DNA of 64,000 nt, from positions 2,806,501 through 2,870,500 of the forward strand of contig CP004371.1 of assembly GCA_000597885.1 (NCBI GenBank), given 5' to 3'. The notes beneath the pieces are model-generated. The model ran no database searches. It was given only the letters and a program-made list of their open reading frames with translations, and had not been told where the DNA came from. The translations under genes were made by a program, and so were the position numbers. This document shows positions 61,167 to 64,000 of this stretch, piece after piece (position 1 is the stretch's first letter; every line of letters starts with the position of its first letter). The DNA comes from Flammeovirgaceae bacterium 311. GTDB taxonomy: Bacteria > Bacteroidota > Bacteroidia > Cytophagales > Cyclobacteriaceae.

Positions 61167-62912
61167 ATGAATAAAATCTTCTCCAGCATCAGAGTCAAAA
61201 TTCAGCTATCTTTTCTTAGCATCATCTTATTCTCAACCCTATCGGGCATATTATCATACAAAATACTCAGGACTGTTATTGAGCATGAAGAGCTGAAAAG
61301 CAAAGTAGATGAGATGGTAAGCTATTTTGCAGAGGCAAGAAAGCAGGAAAAGGATTTTATTCTCTATGATCGAAAAGAGTTGGCCTTTCTGGAAAATGGT
61401 AGCTGCGAAAGCATTAAAAAGCATGCTCAGGCTATAGAAAACATTCAGCAGCTCATACAGCAATGTAACGCATTAGAGGAGCAGGATGAACTGAACAACA
61501 ACATGCTTGCGCTTGCCACGGCGCTTGCGCGTTACCAGCAAACATTTGCAGATTTAGTAAATGCATATAAAATTCGGGGCTTTAAAGACCATGGCATGGA
61601 GGGCCAGATGCGTGATGTGATCCATCAGCTGCAGGAATGCCAATCGAAAGAAGAGCAGTGGTTTGCCCTGATGCTACGCCGGCATGAAAAGGACTTTTTC
61701 ATCAGGCATGACCCCAGTTATATTGAAACGCTGCATAAACGGGCGCAGGCTTTTATAGTGTTTGTTGAAACATCCGGCCTTCCGCACATGACTCCTGCCT
61801 ACAGGGCCAAAACAACAGCAGCCATCCGGAACTACGTACGTTATTTTGACCGTATTGCTGCTGTTGAAAAACAGATTGGCCTTTCGAAAAAGGATGGGTT
61901 TATAGGAACACTTACCCATCATGCCGAAGCCACAGAACCATTACTTGCACAGCTACAACAGGCAATCAATCAAAAGAACCAGCGCCTGGCAGGAAATTCA
62001 GTGTTGTTAATGCTGATTTCTACATGCCTGATGTTTGCCTGTGGCTTAGGATTTAGCTATCTGCTGGCGAGAAAAATATCCGGCCCCATTATTCAATTAA
62101 GCAGGGTGGTAGAGCAGGCATCTGTAGGCGATGAAACTACCCTCAGCACTTTAGCTTCTATGAAAAGAGAAGACGAGGTGGGAACCCTGATTAACAGCAT
62201 TGGAAGCATGTTTCGGGATATTAACCTGAAAGTGGATGAGATTAATGAAAAGAACACCCTTTTACAAGCTACCGCACTGCAGGAAAAAGAAAGAAACTGG
62301 ATTACAGAAGGCGTTTCTTTGTTTGAAGGCATTCTGGCAAAACAAGCCAGTGATCTGGCTTTACTTTGTGAAGAATTTTTAAGGAGCCTGGTAAAGTACA
62401 TTTCTGCCAACCAGGCAGCTTTATTTCTTAGAGAAGAAGATAGGTACGGGAACATCACTATGAAGATGATTAGCTGTTATGCCTGTAATAAGAAAAGATA
62501 TGTTGATCAGGCCATTGAATTAGGCGAAGGACTGGTGGGTGCTGTTTGGCAGGAAAAGGAGTCATATTATATGACTGACATCCCTGCCAACTACAGTAAA
62601 ATAAGGTCGGGTCTTGGCCAGGCTAAACCTACTGCTGTTTTTATTGTACCGGCAGTACAGGAAGAAGAGGTAGAAGCAATTGTAGAGATTGGTGCTTTCC
62701 GGGAGTTTTCAGAAAAAGAGAAAGAGCTTATACAGCAGGTATGCAAAGGGCTGGCCAATGCCATAGCCAGGGTGCGGCTACAGGAGCAAACCAACTTGCT
62801 GCTGGAAAGGGCAAATGCCTTGACCGAAGAGTTAAAACAACATGAAGAAGAAATGAGGCAGCAACTCGAAGAACTGACGGCTACACAGGAAAAGCTGGAG
62901 AGAAGGGGGTAA
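61167..62912 (+). CDS. HAMP/GAF membrane sensor without output domain
   Basis: This 581-residue protein has a first membrane helix (about 12-32), a large all-helical periplasmic sensor (about 35-285, resembling the HBM type), a second helix (about 288-310), a HAMP domain, then a GAF domain (about 390-530) and a coiled coil (EEMRQQLEELTATQEKL) at the end. No kinase, methyl-accepting or cyclase module follows. The GAF and coiled coil are paralogous to those of the 28407-31064 protein (LGEGLVGAVWQEKESYYMTDIPANY against IGEGLLGQAALEKDTVYLTDIP). It must act by partner proteins. Confidence 0.88.
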   Translation: MNKIFSSIRVKIQLSFLSIILFSTLSGILSYKILRTVIEHEELKSKVDEMVSYFAEARKQEKDFILYDRKELAFLENGSCESIKKHAQAIENIQQLIQQCNALEEQDELNNNMLALATALARYQQTFADLVNAYKIRGFKDHGMEGQMRDVIHQLQECQSKEEQWFALMLRRHEKDFFIRHDPSYIETLHKRAQAFIVFVETSGLPHMTPAYRAKTTAAIRNYVRYFDRIAAVEKQIGLSKKDGFIGTLTHHAEATEPLLAQLQQAINQKNQRLAGNSVLLMLISTCLMFACGLGFSYLLARKISGPIIQLSRVVEQASVGDETTLSTLASMKREDEVGTLINSIGSMFRDINLKVDEINEKNTLLQATALQEKERNWITEGVSLFEGILAKQASDLALLCEEFLRSLVKYISANQAALFLREEDRYGNITMKMISCYACNKKRYVDQAIELGEGLVGAVWQEKESYYMTDIPANYSKIRSGLGQAKPTAVFIVPAVQEEEVEAIVEIGAFREFSEKEKELIQQVCKGLANAIARVRLQEQTNLLLERANALTEELKQHEEEMRQQLEELTATQEKLERRG

Positions 62913-63189
62913 TTTCTATTCAAATTCACACCCAGTACTGGCTGCTCCTTTTACCACCTGCAAGTTTGGCAGCGTATCTGAAAAAATATACGCAGCAGCA
63001 ATTTCAATAAAAAAAAAAGACCAACTGTCATTAGGTACAACTACCCCTCCCAACTACAGGGTGTTTTTCATTGCCCTTGCAGGAGGAGGTGGCAGCCGCG
63101 CCGGGATCTTTCTACTGTACTAAATATAAATAAGTTTCTAAAATGTACTAACTAAAAACCAACAGGGGATATCATCCGGTTTACACATG

Positions 63190-64000
63190 TTATTCCTCTT
63201 GGAAAGAAGCCAGCTTAACCTGATCGGGTGTCTCAAGGGGTGCCTTGTCACTAAGGGTGTGTAGGAAAGCAATTATATCCTGGATCTCCTGCTTGTTGAG
63301 CAGCAGCGCATCCGGAGGAAGGGTTTGGTGCTCCAGTACAATTCCGATACCGGCACCCCCACCACGATTGTAAAAGTCCATTACCTCCTCCAGACTGCTG
63401 TATACACCATTGTGCATATAAGGTGCTGTTAACGCACTGTTGCGTACTGTTGGTGTTTTAAAGAAAAACTTCCGCACCTCTGTCTGATACAAATTATACC
63501 TGCCCAGGTCAGGGTCTATCTGTGCATTAGCAGTATCATTTGCTGCAGGAACCCCCAGTAGCTCCAGCTCTGTTTCTGCAAATTCCGGTGGTACTGTACC
63601 ATTAAATACCGGTGCAAAGTGGCAGGTGGCACATTTGGCCTTGCCTGTAAACAGGTTAAATCCCTTTATTTCGCTCGGGCTAAGGCTCTGCTCCAGGCCG
63701 TTAATGTTGCGATCAAACTTTGAGTTGAAAGGTGCAAGACTTCTGATATAGCTGGCAATCGCATTGCGAATGGCTGCATCTGTAATTTCTTTTTTGTAGA
63801 TCGTGGCAAAGGCCTGCTGGTAGTCGGGTTGTTGCTTTACCGTTTCAGTCATTGCCTCCAGGTTGCTGTGGAATTCTGTTTCATTGTTGACTACTGATAC
63901 AATTTGCCCCTCCAGGCTACCAGTGCGCTTATCGTAGAAAAATCCTCGCTGCAAGCCGGCGTAGCTAAGGGTAGGACTGTTGCGCAGCTGGCCATCGGAT
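63190..64000 (-). CDS. Di-heme cytochrome c peroxidase / MauG family (C-terminal part)
   Basis: The frame is open to the window edge at base 64000, so the N-terminal heme is missing. The present 269 residues start in a RNSPTL-containing segment and have the second heme motif CATCH (residues near 115 of this fragment), the distal MHNGVYSSLEEV pattern and DFYNRGGG near the C-terminus. These match the MauG/Ccp di-heme peroxidase family, periplasmic enzymes using c-type hemes. A putative CO- or peroxide-related function depends on the missing part. Confidence 0.92.
   Translation of the reverse strand, partial: SDGQLRNSPTLSYAGLQRGFFYDKRTGSLEGQIVSVVNNETEFHSNLEAMTETVKQQPDYQQAFATIYKKEITDAAIRNAIASYIRSLAPFNSKFDRNINGLEQSLSPSEIKGFNLFTGKAKCATCHFAPVFNGTVPPEFAETELELLGVPAANDTANAQIDPDLGRYNLYQTEVRKFFFKTPTVRNSALTAPYMHNGVYSSLEEVMDFYNRGGGAGIGIVLEHQTLPPDALLLNKQEIQDIIAFLHTLSDKAPLETPDQVKLASFQEE

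Overview
The window looks like a chromosome segment of a Bacteroidota bacterium of the order Cytophagales. The evidence is the rpmB-rpmG-DUF4295-ftsY cluster, a Rho factor with a very long Arg/Asp/Gly-rich insertion, TAnnTTTG-type promoter elements, families largely confined to the phylum (DUF4295, DUF5522, DUF6048/DUF6452-like, DUF4173, exosortase N) and many short intrinsic hairpins between tightly packed genes. The genus cannot be named from sequence alone. I see no rRNA, tRNA, phage, insertion sequence or CRISPR array.

Layout. 1-14 kb holds housekeeping and small accessory genes: the end of an N-acetylglucosamine-kinase-like gene, a GAF histidine kinase, a YfiR-like protein, a degenerate hydroxyacyl-CoA dehydrogenase, RidA, gltX, an AIM24-type protein, a DUF1080 group that includes a broken NTF2-like lipoprotein gene, a CPBP protease, an oxidoreductase and corA. 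14-27 kb holds core genes: rho, serS, a cation/proton antiporter, rocD, L28/L33/DUF4295, ftsY and rimO, with two copies of one dispersed intergenic repeat and an apparent M48-peptidase stub.

27.7-33.2 kb is a sensory block: a DUF6436-like thioredoxin-fold protein, an 885-residue membrane GAF/PAS protein without an output domain, and a histidine kinase whose N-terminus closely resembles the ethylene-binding domain of plant ETR1. 33.3-40.2 kb is the most interesting unit. A small membrane protein and a winged-helix regulator are followed by a tightly overlapping operon of a DUF4173 protein, an endonuclease/exonuclease/phosphatase-fold protein, a minimal exosortase (XrtN type) and a VIT-domain membrane protein that carries the sorting tail. 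Both transcription units begin with the same 22-23 bp palindromic motif, which suggests that the regulator controls the dedicated sorting system.

40-50 kb holds a GT61-like glycosyltransferase, murQ and its partner, a FAD/Rieske oxidoreductase divergent from a zinc-type CDF exporter, a trans-sulfuration-family PLP enzyme coupled to a KAS II-like synthase, and another histidine kinase. 50-60 kb is mostly minus-strand small enzymes (zinc metallopeptidase, AhpD-like, ketopantoate reductase, SDR, cupin, two DinB proteins, YbhB-like, AraC regulator). It also encodes an isochorismatase-fold protein that has lost its catalytic residues and gained a histone-H1-like basic tail. The right end holds a HAMP/GAF sensor without an output domain and the C-terminal part of a di-heme cytochrome c peroxidase.
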